The notes under the pieces are model-generated. The model worked only from the letters and a program-made list of their open reading frames with translations. It was not told where the DNA came from and did not search any database. Shown here one piece after another: positions 8,591-17,106 of a stretch of DNA of 33,276 nt (position 1 is the stretch's first letter; every line of letters starts with the position of its first letter). A program made the position numbers and the translations under genes. Location of the stretch: contig JBEKZL010000043.1 in NCBI GenBank assembly GCA_049509915.1, forward strand, positions 1 to 33,276, read 5' to 3'. The stretch is from JBEKYD01 sp049509915 (GTDB taxonomy: Bacteria; Acidobacteriota; Terriglobia; Bryobacterales; Bryobacteraceae).

Positions 8591-8710
8591 CCTGCCGTGG
8601 CGGTGACGCGAGGCTTCTGACGCCAGAGACGATCTCGCCAGGGGCCGTCCCCTGCTCTTGAGGTCGGGAATTTAGTTGGTTGCGCCGAGTTTCGAGTTCG
8701 CCGGCACACG

Positions 8711-8767
8711 GCCGGGCTAGCGCCCGGCTGGACCGATTGACAATCGGTCCGCAGGTAGCCAACCTGC
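8711..8767. repeat. triple tandem hairpin element
   Basis: Three perfect hairpins stand almost end to end: GCCGGGC/GCCCGGC (8711-8728), GGACCGATT/AATCGGTCC (8730-8750) and GCAGGT/ACCTGC (8751-8767). It occupies the 305-bp gene-free gap 8591-8895. Similar GC-rich multi-hairpin repeats are scattered in acidobacterial and planctomycete genomes as far as I recall. It lies between convergent genes and could also end transcription from either side, but no U tract follows. The remainder of the gap holds the palindrome at 8813 and nothing else I can support. Confidence 0.7.
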
Positions 8768-8812
8768 CCACAAAGAACGGGACAGCTCGGTCCACAGTAG
8801 CAGCCGAGCGCA

Positions 8813-8842
8813 GGGCAGACCACGAAAAACGATGGTCTGCCC
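8813..8842. repeat. palindromic repeat, copy 3 (best conserved)
   Basis: GGGCAGACCA (8813-8822), loop CGAAAAACGA, TGGTCTGCCC (8833-8842): perfect 10-bp arms. It matches the reverse complement of the 4288 copy with one loop change and shares its right half with the 5079 copy. Here there is no transposase beside it, so it exists independently of the IS110 relic. Confidence 0.8.
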
Positions 8843-8895
8843 AGGTCTGCCGTACGGAGAGTGCCGGCGTGGCAGCCTGAGAGTCCGCTCCAGGT

Positions 8896-10470
8896 CTACT
8901 TTCTTGGCGCGCCCGGGTCGGCACAAGCGAAACTGCCGGCCTGGTTTATATCGCCGTAGCCCCGGTACCGAGCCACCCGCGGATACGGGCACACGGGGCG
9001 TTCGACGGCAACGCCCGCCGGTTTGCCGACGACGACGACCGAGTCCGGCGCGATTCCCTGCTCCACCCATTTGACAAGCGGGTCCATTCCGCTGAAGCCG
9101 GTCAGTCCCGGGCCCCCGCCGCAATGCGCCATGCCGGGAATCATGAACAGGCGGTAGAACCGATCAGTCTCGCGCTCGACGTCGGCGGGCGACGCCTTGG
9201 AGCCGGCATCGCGCTCGCGGCGCGCCAGCACGGCTTCGCGATAGTTGATCGCCTCGCCCGGCGGCACCAGCCAGTCGGCCCAGCCATGGTAGACGATCAG
9301 CTTGTGTCCACGCGACTGAAACGTGCCGAGATCCGGATTGAGGGCATTCAATACGGGATTGAGTTTGCCGACCATGTCGGTGTAGTTCCGATCGAAGTCG
9401 AAAGTCCGCCAATTCCAATCCGCGCCCATGGTCCACTTGAAGATGGCTTCAAAGGGCGGTGGCGCGGTCTTGCCGGAAGGAGGACCGAAGTGGATCCAAT
9501 CGAGTTCGCTGCCGGGCGGAACGCCGGGATAGATTTGTTCCCCGGTGCGCGGGTTCTTCGGGCCGGCATAGACGCGGCGCGCGGTCTGGACCTGAGCCGC
9601 GGTCAGGCAGGTGTCGGCGTCCGCCCCCTTGCATGCAAGGGCGGCGGGATCGAAATGGCACTGGCGCGGGTCGGCGATAAGGCCGTCGGCGATCCCGTCG
9701 GCCGCGTCACACGCCGCCAGCACGGCGGAAGCCAGCAGGGCGAGCTTCGAGGGTGGAATATAATTGGCCGGGTCGCTCTCGGTCACCACGTAATTCCACA
9801 GAATACTGGTATGAACCCCGGTGCGATTGTTGGCGGCGGCGCCGCCGAGGATGCCGTCGTAATCGTCGGGAAAACGCTGCGCTTCCATGAGCGCCTGCTC
9901 GCCGCCGGTGGAGCAGCCCGAAAAGTAGGAATACCTGGGCGCGGCCTGGTAATAAGCCTTGATGAGAAGCTTCGCGGCCGCGGTCATCTCGTGCGTTGCG
10001 CGGTAGCCCCAGTCCGCCCATTTCTCGGGATGGCCGACAAAGGCGCTGGCATCGGAGCCGGCGGGCGGGCGCATTCCCATATCGGTATTGGCGACCGCGA
10101 AACCGCGCCGGAGCTCCCCGGCTAACGCGTTCCAGGCGATGTTTCCCGCGAAGCCGCCGTTCCCGGTACCCTCGAACCGCGAGTTCCAGCCGGATTCGGG
10201 CATCCAGAGCTCGATTCGGATGTCGGAATCGGCGGTGGGCGCCAACGTGGCCGACACCCGGCAAAATGCAGGCAGGTCTCGGATCGGCGCGCCGGATGGA
10301 GGCGTGAACGTTCCGGCGGGAACAAGCTGAGCGGCTGTGATGGTGCCGTGCGGCAACTTCAACCGGGCCAGGCTTTCGCAAGTGACAGGCTTGGCCGGCG
10401 GTTCTCCAGCGAGTAAGGAAGCCGCGAGGAGTAGAGGAAGGGCGTAACGGATCAGTGTAATCTCAGGCAC
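8896..10470 (-). CDS. tannase/feruloyl esterase family protein, secreted
   Basis: 524 aa with an N-terminal signal peptide (hydrophobic RYALPLLLAASLLAG after a GTG start). The family hydrolyses ester bonds of plant phenolics such as gallate or ferulate esters, or related compounds. Visible catalytic set: nucleophile Ser187 in GCSTGG; Asp in YHGWADWLVPP; His in GMAHCGGGPG. The Cys beside Ser and the Cys beside His form the CS-D-HC disulfide arrangement characteristic of this family. A cysteine-rich stretch with CDAADGIADGLIADPRQCHFDP is like the calcium-binding loop of these enzymes. Substrate cannot be told from sequence. It is convergent with the DUF5107-TPR gene and followed by the hairpin cluster; a short gap separates it from the SDR gene upstream on the same strand. 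Confidence 0.88.
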   Translation of the reverse strand: MPEITLIRYALPLLLAASLLAGEPPAKPVTCESLARLKLPHGTITAAQLVPAGTFTPPSGAPIRDLPAFCRVSATLAPTADSDIRIELWMPESGWNSRFEGTGNGGFAGNIAWNALAGELRRGFAVANTDMGMRPPAGSDASAFVGHPEKWADWGYRATHEMTAAAKLLIKAYYQAAPRYSYFSGCSTGGEQALMEAQRFPDDYDGILGGAAANNRTGVHTSILWNYVVTESDPANYIPPSKLALLASAVLAACDAADGIADGLIADPRQCHFDPAALACKGADADTCLTAAQVQTARRVYAGPKNPRTGEQIYPGVPPGSELDWIHFGPPSGKTAPPPFEAIFKWTMGADWNWRTFDFDRNYTDMVGKLNPVLNALNPDLGTFQSRGHKLIVYHGWADWLVPPGEAINYREAVLARRERDAGSKASPADVERETDRFYRLFMIPGMAHCGGGPGLTGFSGMDPLVKWVEQGIAPDSVVVVGKPAGVAVERPVCPYPRVARYRGYGDINQAGSFACADPGAPRK

Positions 10471-10553
10471 AATTCCATTCTGGACCTCCAGAGATCACCC
10501 AAGCATTCTCGATCGTGCCATGCAGCCGGAGCCTTGCCGCATGCCTCCCGTTC

Positions 10554-11291
10554 TCACCAGGGCAGCGGCTTGCCCAAATGAAAGAACCCGCCGGTGGGGC
10601 CGTCATCGCCGACGAGCGCCAGTTCGACGCCGGTCTTCGCGCCTTCCGGGATCTCCATGGGAGCGGCATCGGTGCCCATATCGGTCTTCACCCAACCCGG
10701 GTGCGCCGAATTCACTTTGATCCTGGTAGCTTTCAACTCGTGGGCCAAGTGTATGGTGAATGAATTCAGCGCGGCTTTGGAAGCATCGTAGGAGAGCGAC
10801 TTGAAATCGTAGATCGGGCTGGTCGGATCCGCCTGCAACTTTTGCGACCCTAGAATACTCGACATATTCACGATCCGTCCCGCATCGCTTTTCCTGAGCA
10901 GCGGTAGCAGCGCCTGGGTCAGCGCCACGGGAGCGAAGAAATTCGTCTCGAATGTCCGATGAATCGCTTCCCCGCTGGTTGTACTCACTTTTCCGGTGCC
11001 CAGAGGCTCCGCTGAAACGCCGGCGTTATTGATCAGAATATCCAATCGTCCGAAATTCTCTTCCAGAAACGCAGATGCCGCCTCGCGATCTCGCTTGTCG
11101 GTAACGTCCAGCTTGAAGAACTGGGCATCCAGCCCCTCACCGCGGAGTTTGGCGGCCGCGGCTTCTCCCTTTTGCGGATCGCGCGCCGCCAGTACAACCC
11201 GCACACCGGCCTGCCCCAATTGGCGCGCCATCTCGAACCCCAGCCCTTTATTTGCCCCAGTGATCAGAGCGGTCTTTTTGGCATTCGTCAT
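10554..11291 (-). CDS. short-chain dehydrogenase/reductase
   Basis: 245 aa from ATG 11291; the frame stays open upstream but the extra residues are not family-like. Classical SDR: cofactor loop TGANKGLGFE near residue 10, DVTD, NNAG, the catalytic Ser in IVNMSS, and Tyr-x-x-x-Lys in YDASKAALN. Resembles carbonyl-reductase-type SDRs, using NADP(H) by family expectation; an Arg in LAARDPQKG would fit NADP. Substrate unknown. It lies upstream of the tannase-family gene on the same strand with an 83-bp gap, so co-transcription is possible, and it is divergent from dxs. Confidence 0.88.
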   Translation of the reverse strand: MTNAKKTALITGANKGLGFEMARQLGQAGVRVVLAARDPQKGEAAAAKLRGEGLDAQFFKLDVTDKRDREAASAFLEENFGRLDILINNAGVSAEPLGTGKVSTTSGEAIHRTFETNFFAPVALTQALLPLLRKSDAGRIVNMSSILGSQKLQADPTSPIYDFKSLSYDASKAALNSFTIHLAHELKATRIKVNSAHPGWVKTDMGTDAAPMEIPEGAKTGVELALVGDDGPTGGFFHLGKPLPW

Positions 11292-11565
11292 AGCTACATA
11301 GATAGCGAAGCCGGCCCAACGATTCAACCGGACAACCACGAATTCAGCCGGGGATCAGGCGGCGTGTAGCTGGCCGGCAGGCGGGGCCGGAGCGAGGCCA
11401 CCCGACTTCGTGCGAACATAATATCAGCGGTGATGTTCCGGGATCCCGGGTTGTGGAAGTTGCCGTTGCGGGACACCTGGTTCTCCCGCTTTCGAGGCCG
11501 GTGACGACACCCGCACAAAGGCTGCGGCCACAAGGCGCCAGCCAATACGAAGAATCGCGCTGACC

Positions 11566-13452
11566 ATGGCAAGCATACTTGAAGGTATCGATTCGCCCGA
11601 GCAGTTACGGCAGCTTTCGGTTTCCGAACTCGAGCAACTGGCGGCGGAAATACGGGAACGGCTGATCACCGTCCTTTCCAGCAATGGCGGGCATCTTGGC
11701 CCGAACCTGGGGGTGGTGGAACTCACCATCGCGCTGCACTACGTGTTTCACACGCCGAGCGACAGCCTGCTATTCGACGTAAGCCACCAGGCCTACGTAC
11801 ACAAGCTGTTGACCGGGCGCCGGGACCGGTTCCATACCATTCGAACTCCCGGCGGCCTGAACGGGTTCATGCTGCGCACCGAGAGTCCGCACGATTGCTA
11901 CGGCGCGGGGCACGCCGGCACGGCGCTTTCGGCGGCGCTGGGCATGGCCGTGGCCCGCGACAAGACTGGCGGCAAGGAACATGTGATCGCGGTGGCTGGA
12001 GACGCGGCCTTCACGTGCGGGATCACCTACGAGGCCCTGAACAACGTCGCCCACCACGCCAAGCGCATGATTGTGGTTCTGAACGATAACGAGTGGTCCA
12101 TCGACAAGAACGTGGGCGCGATCGCCAGCTATCTTCACAGGATAGTCACCAACCCGCAGTTCGACTATCTGCATGACCGCGCCGCTAAGCTGGTGGAGAA
12201 AGTGGGCGGCGTGACGGCGCTGCGCATGGCGCGCAAAGCCGAAGGGGTCGCCAAGGGAATGCTGTGGCCCAGCGTCATCTTCGAGGACCTGGGGCTGAAG
12301 TACTTTGGCCCCGTCGATGGGCACGACATCGCCACGCTGATCAAGACTTTCGAATTTCTGAAGAAGCAGGACCGTCCGGTGCTGCTGCACGTGATCACCC
12401 AAAAGGGTAAAGGGTTCGAGCCGGCCGTCCAGAAGCAGAAGAAGTTTCACGGGCTCGGTCCCTACGATCCCGAGACGGGCGAGACGATACCGCTGGGACG
12501 CCGCACCTACTCGGAAGTATTCGCCGATACGCTGGTGAAACTGGCCGCCTACAATCCGAAGGTTGTGGCCATCACCGCCGCCATGCCCAACGGCACGGGT
12601 CTCGACCGCTTCCAGCCCCATCATCCGGACAAGTATTTCGATGTAGGGATCGCCGAGGAGCACGCGGTGCTATTCGCCGCCGGGCTGGCCGTCAAGGGTT
12701 TCAAACCGTTCTGCGCCATCTATTCCACGTTTCTGCAGCGTGCGTTCGATCCCATCGTGCACGATGTCTGCCTGCAAAACCTGCCGGTGGTCTTCTGCAT
12801 GGACCGGGGAGGACTCTCCGCCGACGACGGCCCTACGCACCACGGCCTTTTCGATATCAGTTATCTGCGCGCTATCCCGAACCTGGTGCACATGGTTCCG
12901 AAAGACGAAGACGAACTGGCCGACATGCTGTTCACGGCCATGCAGTGGAACGGCCCCATCGCGGTGCGCTATCCGCGCGGCCTGGGACCGGGCAAGCCGG
13001 TAAAGGACGTTCCCAGCGCCATCCCGATCGGCAAAGCGGAAGTACTCCAGAGCAGCGATCAGGACCGGGTTGCCATCTTCGCGCTGGGCTCGCTGGTTCC
13101 AATGGCAGAAGAGATCGCCCGCAAGCTGGAGGGCCGGGATATCGCCGCGGCGGTCATCAATGCCCGGTTCGCCAAGCCGATCGATGTGGCGATGCTGGAG
13201 TTCTTCGCAGCCACGGTGGAGGTAATTCTCACGCTCGAAGACCACGTTCTGCGGGGAGGGTTCGGGAGCGCCGTGCTGGAGGAGCTGAACATCCTGGGAG
13301 TGAACACGCCGGTGGTGCGCATCGGCTGGCCGGACCAATTCATCGAGCACGGGAAGCTGGACGCGTTGCGCGTGAAGTACGGGATCACTGCCGAAGCCGC
13401 CATCGAAAAGCTTCGTCCTTATCTGGAAGTCCGCCGGCTGCAACCGGTGTAG
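11566..13452 (+). CDS. dxs: 1-deoxy-D-xylulose-5-phosphate synthase, divergent type
   Basis: 628 aa, standard Dxs length. It condenses pyruvate and glyceraldehyde 3-phosphate with thiamine diphosphate, the first step of the MEP isoprenoid pathway. Order of domains is normal: N-terminal GGHLGPNLGVVELTIALH and FDVSHQAYVHKLLTGR; the TPP-binding region; then the transketolase pyrimidine domain with GIAEEHAVLFAAGLA, DRGGLSADDGPTHHG and YPRG; and a C-terminal domain with GGFGSAVLE. The TPP motif reads GDAAFTCG (Asp146) instead of the usual GDGA, followed by LNDNEWSIDKNVG. I recall this variant from Verrucomicrobia, Planctomycetes and Acidobacteria. No strong Shine-Dalgarno precedes the ATG. The 274-bp gap upstream holds a perfect 12-bp palindrome CCGGGATCCCGG at 11438-11449 of unknown role. 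Confidence 0.92.
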   Translation: MASILEGIDSPEQLRQLSVSELEQLAAEIRERLITVLSSNGGHLGPNLGVVELTIALHYVFHTPSDSLLFDVSHQAYVHKLLTGRRDRFHTIRTPGGLNGFMLRTESPHDCYGAGHAGTALSAALGMAVARDKTGGKEHVIAVAGDAAFTCGITYEALNNVAHHAKRMIVVLNDNEWSIDKNVGAIASYLHRIVTNPQFDYLHDRAAKLVEKVGGVTALRMARKAEGVAKGMLWPSVIFEDLGLKYFGPVDGHDIATLIKTFEFLKKQDRPVLLHVITQKGKGFEPAVQKQKKFHGLGPYDPETGETIPLGRRTYSEVFADTLVKLAAYNPKVVAITAAMPNGTGLDRFQPHHPDKYFDVGIAEEHAVLFAAGLAVKGFKPFCAIYSTFLQRAFDPIVHDVCLQNLPVVFCMDRGGLSADDGPTHHGLFDISYLRAIPNLVHMVPKDEDELADMLFTAMQWNGPIAVRYPRGLGPGKPVKDVPSAIPIGKAEVLQSSDQDRVAIFALGSLVPMAEEIARKLEGRDIAAAVINARFAKPIDVAMLEFFAATVEVILTLEDHVLRGGFGSAVLEELNILGVNTPVVRIGWPDQFIEHGKLDALRVKYGITAEAAIEKLRPYLEVRRLQPV

Positions 13453-13490
13453 CACAACGTATGACAGGCCGGGAGGCCTGGCCCGCTGAA

Positions 13491-14066
13491 CTATCGATTC
13501 TCGCCAAACAGATCGCGTTCGATATCCTGCAGGCGATTCCATTCGCGCCGTTTGCGGATGCGGATCGCCACCAGCGTAACCAGGAACGCAATCGGGAGAC
13601 AGGCTGCCAGCAGCCAGACGCGCAGCGGCGGCGAGGGCGAATGCCGCGACCAATACCACGCATGCCATGCGGAGAGCAGCAGAACCTCGGCCAGAAGCAG
13701 GTAAAGGCCCAGGGTGGTGGCGCGTAGATCGGCCCGGCATCGGCGCTGGGAGAGCCGGAGGAACCCGGCGGTATCGAGGGTGGCGGGCTTCCATGTCCCG
13801 GCGCGGTTCTGAAGCGAGTAGATCGCGGCCGTCAGCGTGACCATCCAAACGCCCACCGCAAGCACGAGGGATTCCGGCGTAGCCTGCACCATGGCCAGCC
13901 ACATCGACCCGGCCATGGCCGCAATGGCAACCACCATCTCCAACCCCGTGCCCAGGCGAATCGTCCAGCTTTGCCGGTTTACCAGCCTTCGCAATTCGGG
14001 CGGAATGTCGGAAGCCGTCTCGCGCCATGCGGCCCGCAGAAGCTCAAGCTCGTCGGTTTCATTCAT
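13491..14066 (-). CDS. integral membrane protein, possible anti-sigma partner
   Basis: 191 aa. A soluble N-terminal stretch of about 35 residues (acidic start, LLRAAWRETASDIPPEL) is followed by four likely membrane segments in two pairs, joined by a basic loop, and a charged tail (RKRREWNRLQDIERDLFGENR). Its ATG overlaps the stop codon of the upstream ECF sigma gene by 4 bp (ATGA at 14063-14066), so translation is coupled. By position it is the obvious candidate for the sigma factor's regulator, but no zinc-anti-sigma motif (HxxxCxxC) is present and the family is not one I recognise. Confidence 0.75.
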   Translation of the reverse strand: MNETDELELLRAAWRETASDIPPELRRLVNRQSWTIRLGTGLEMVVAIAAMAGSMWLAMVQATPESLVLAVGVWMVTLTAAIYSLQNRAGTWKPATLDTAGFLRLSQRRCRADLRATTLGLYLLLAEVLLLSAWHAWYWSRHSPSPPLRVWLLAACLPIAFLVTLVAIRIRKRREWNRLQDIERDLFGENR

Positions 14067-14614
14067 CTCAGTTCTTCCAGCCGATCCCGGAGTTCGGAAC
14101 GGGCACGATTGGCACGGACGGCGACGTTGCCTTCGCTAATGCCCAGAACGGCGGCAATTTCGGCGTGCGACATGCCTTCGAGCAGCAGCACGATCACCTG
14201 CCGATGTCCAATCGGCAGTTCGCGGACAGCCGCCAGCAGGCGATCGCGCATCTCGACCGCCGACGCGTGCGACTCCGGGGTCGCGCGCCTATCGGGAACC
14301 TCGCCGGGACGGTCGAGCTCGGCTGGCGATTGCCTGCGGCGCCACACATGAGTGAGGGCGCGATCGTGGGCGATTCGCAGCAGCAGCGTCCGTTCGGAGC
14401 ACTCTCCGCGAAACCGGGGCAGAGCCTTCCACAGGGCCAGGGCGATCTCCTGAATCAGATCGTCGCGATTGGCACGGTTACTTTCGTAGGCGGCAACCAG
14501 GCGCATCATGGAGGGCCCATGGTCGCGTATCACGCGGTCATATTGTTCTTCCAACTCCCGCCGTCGCACCGTCGATCCCGTTAGGAGAGGCTCGATTGTA
14601 GCGTGAATCTCCAT
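14063..14614 (-). CDS. ECF-type RNA polymerase sigma factor
   Basis: 183 aa. The sigma2 region runs from about residue 25 (YDRVIRDHGPSMMRLVAAY, then RDDLIQEIALALWKALPRFRGE) and the sigma4 region is near the C-terminus (LRELPIGHRQ-like segment, then EGMSHAEIAAVLGISEGNVAVRANRARSEL as helix-turn-helix). The linker between them is short and no sigma3 is present, as expected for the group. ECF factors direct polymerase to a small regulon in response to a signal relayed by a cognate anti-sigma, here probably the overlapping downstream membrane protein. The target promoters cannot be read from this window. Confidence 0.88.
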   Translation of the reverse strand: MEIHATIEPLLTGSTVRRRELEEQYDRVIRDHGPSMMRLVAAYESNRANRDDLIQEIALALWKALPRFRGECSERTLLLRIAHDRALTHVWRRRQSPAELDRPGEVPDRRATPESHASAVEMRDRLLAAVRELPIGHRQVIVLLLEGMSHAEIAAVLGISEGNVAVRANRARSELRDRLEELR

Positions 14615-14675
14615 ATCGCCGTGTTCGAGGGTATAGTCCCGGAAGGCGGCGAAACCTTACAGGGGGCTGGGAGGG

Positions 14676-17039
14676 CTAGTTGGCGCGAGGCGGGACGGCG
14701 CCGGCGGATTCAGGGCGCTGCTCGATTTCGATTACATTCGCGGTGGCGCCGACCCCGGCGAACAGGTTGCCGCCGGGCGAAACGGCCAGCGCCGGCGCGC
14801 CGCACATGTTCAGATAGGTTGAAAACAGCAGCGACGACCCATCCGCGCTGAGTTCCGCGACGGCTCCCGATTGCGGAATCTCGCAATCGCGGGCGCGTCT
14901 ATCCTGGACGGCATCGCGCAGAGGAAAGCCGGCGCCGGCCGCGAGCGAAAACGCTGCCTGGCCTTGGCTATCCACCTGAATGTTTCCCGCCGTGCTTGGG
15001 CAAGCGCCTCCCAGAATGGCGGCATAGACGGGCTGCCAATCTACGGGGCGCAGCTTTACCACGAAGATATCGCCCGGGGAATCCTGATAATACGGCTCAT
15101 GTGGATCGGAGCAATCGATGGACCGCAGCGGCGAAACATATGCGCCCGCAGTTGTCGGAAAATTCGGGTCGGCGGTGGTGCCTGCCACGTACAGGTTGCC
15201 CTGCTGGTCGAATGTCAGCGCGCCCGGCCCGCCGCCGTCCAGGACATCCAGCGTCCCGCCCATGCGGGCAAAATAAGTCACCTGCGAACTGGCGGTATCG
15301 ATGCGCGCCAGGAAGCCGGTGGAAATCTCATTGGCTGGGGCAGCCTGGCCGGCAACCGTTCCGCTGCCGCCGATGAACGGCTGCCCGTCGGCCACGGCGA
15401 TGGCCTCCGGCCAAGCCGTGTTGCGGGCGCCGCCCAGGTACGAGCCGTACGCGAGCCGCCCATCCGCGCCGAGCTTCACCAGGAAGCCGTCGGCGTCGTT
15501 GTTATTTAACCGGGTCACCAGCGCTCCAGGAGTCACCGGGAACTGCGCCGAATCGGTGTTTCCGACAACGTACGCGGCGCCCGCCTCGTCCACGGCGAGG
15601 GCGACGGGTGTAACCTCCTGCTCACCCCCGAAAACTACGCTCGATAGCAGAGTGCCGTCCGGGCTGAACTCCGCCACAAACGCGCTCGAAATTCCGGTCA
15701 CGCCAATGCGCGGCCGGGTAACTGGAAAATCCGGCGAGCTGGTGGTGCCGGCAATCCAGACATTCTCGTTTGCATCGAGCGCCAGCGCCTTCGCGGTGTC
15801 CTGGTCCCGGCCGCCCAGGAAGGTCGCCCAAAGCACCTGGCTCCCGTCCGTGGTCAGCTTGGCTACGAAGGCATCGGAAGTGATCTTCCGGGAGGCGTAG
15901 ATCGCGCAGCCGGGTCCGGTGGCCACATCCGTTACGCTGCCAAACGGAGGCGCCTGCCACGTTGCGCCGAAATCGGGGCTGAGGAACAAAGTTAGACCGC
16001 CGTCTCCGATTCCAATCAGGGCTCCGCCGGCGGGGCAGTTCCGGCTCAGCAGAGCCAGCGGCGAAAACGAATTGAGCGAAAAATCGGCCCCCCGTTGCGT
16101 CCAGCTTGCCGCTTGATCGGTGCTCACAAATAGAGTGCCCGTGAGGGTTTCCGCATACCAGGTGTTGGTCAGGTCGGGGTCCGGCGCCAGGTATTGAATG
16201 GAGGACATCGACACGGGCGGGCTGGCCTGTTCGGTCCAAGTCTGACCGCTGTCCTTGCTCAGGTAGAGATGCCCTTGGACACCGGAAGATGAGGCCACCC
16301 AGTACCAGCCGGGGTGCCACGGGTCGAAAACCGCGATTTTGCCTCCACCTCCGGTCGTGGAAGGGCCGATACCCGTGAACGTCACCCCGCGGTCGCGGGA
16401 GAGGAGGACCCCATATTGGCAGCCCATGAGGACGGTGCCCGATCCGAACGGATCGAAAGCAACCATCTCAGTGGATGCGGAGCCGCAGCTTGCGACCCCG
16501 AACTGGTAGCCGGGCGACCAGGTTTCACCGGAGTCGGAGCTGACGAGCACGCCCGCCTGTCCCATGGCGACCAAGTGGGTCGGGCTGCCGGGGTCTAAGG
16601 CAAGGCCGGTTCCGGTCAGCCCTGGATCGAAGGGCACCGTCCACGTGTAAACTGTATTCCATGTCCGGCCGCCGTCGGAGCTTTGGTAGATACCGTTATC
16701 TCCAGCCGCAACAACGGCCTGGGGATTGGCGGGGTCGGGCAGGATGACGGCGATATCGGCGGGAGTGCTGGCGAGCCTGGTCCAGGTGGCGCCGCCATCG
16801 AGCGAGCGCATGACGCGCGAGTCGCCCATTTGAGCCTGCCAGGCGGCCTTTACCGGGAAATCGAGAGAGGAAGTGGTGCCGGCCACATAGAGGTTCCCCG
16901 CGGAATCAGTGGCCATGGCCTGAATGGTATCCGTGCCCGAACCGGCGAACGAAGCGACAGCGACAGCCACGCTCGCGGTGGCGGCGGAACAGGCCAGTCC
17001 AGCCCAAAGGAACACGCACGGCGGGAGAGAGATCCGCAC
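14676..17039 (-). CDS. secreted beta-propeller protein with BNR (Asp-box) and SBBP repeats
   Basis: 787 aa from a GTG start with a signal peptide (RISLPPCVFLWAGLACSAATA). Two repeat types can be read. At least six Asp-box-like turns of the form SxDxGxTW (SLDGGATW, SSDGGRTW, SSDSGETW, SRDRGVTF, SKDSGQTW, SPDFGATW) occupy roughly residues 80-360. SBBP-type repeats (NLYVAGTTSSLDFPV, NVWIAGTTSSPDFPV, AAYVVGNTDSAQFPV, NLYVAGTTADPNFPT) lie at the start and through the second half. Such proteins are abundant in Solibacter-type genomes and have no known function; a binding or structural role outside the cell is likely. It is transcribed toward the sigma factor operon's upstream side with a 61-bp gap to it and may belong to that transcript. 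Confidence 0.82.
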   Translation of the reverse strand: MRISLPPCVFLWAGLACSAATASVAVAVASFAGSGTDTIQAMATDSAGNLYVAGTTSSLDFPVKAAWQAQMGDSRVMRSLDGGATWTRLASTPADIAVILPDPANPQAVVAAGDNGIYQSSDGGRTWNTVYTWTVPFDPGLTGTGLALDPGSPTHLVAMGQAGVLVSSDSGETWSPGYQFGVASCGSASTEMVAFDPFGSGTVLMGCQYGVLLSRDRGVTFTGIGPSTTGGGGKIAVFDPWHPGWYWVASSSGVQGHLYLSKDSGQTWTEQASPPVSMSSIQYLAPDPDLTNTWYAETLTGTLFVSTDQAASWTQRGADFSLNSFSPLALLSRNCPAGGALIGIGDGGLTLFLSPDFGATWQAPPFGSVTDVATGPGCAIYASRKITSDAFVAKLTTDGSQVLWATFLGGRDQDTAKALALDANENVWIAGTTSSPDFPVTRPRIGVTGISSAFVAEFSPDGTLLSSVVFGGEQEVTPVALAVDEAGAAYVVGNTDSAQFPVTPGALVTRLNNNDADGFLVKLGADGRLAYGSYLGGARNTAWPEAIAVADGQPFIGGSGTVAGQAAPANEISTGFLARIDTASSQVTYFARMGGTLDVLDGGGPGALTFDQQGNLYVAGTTADPNFPTTAGAYVSPLRSIDCSDPHEPYYQDSPGDIFVVKLRPVDWQPVYAAILGGACPSTAGNIQVDSQGQAAFSLAAGAGFPLRDAVQDRRARDCEIPQSGAVAELSADGSSLLFSTYLNMCGAPALAVSPGGNLFAGVGATANVIEIEQRPESAGAVPPRAN

Positions 17040-17106
17040 AATCCTAAGACCCGCGAGCCCGCGAAAAAACTACAGCTCTCGTGGGTAATCGACCAGGAAC
17101 ACTAAA

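Noticed and set aside
8482..8924. Minus-strand frames through the hairpin cluster (8482-8823, 8541-8924)
   Set aside because: They translate the hairpin repeats and the end of the DUF5107 gene in reverse; no protein-like composition.
14027..14584. Plus-strand frame of 185 codons opposite the ECF sigma gene
   Set aside because: Antisense shadow of a gene with clear sigma2 and sigma4 motifs; His/Gln-rich and without family features.
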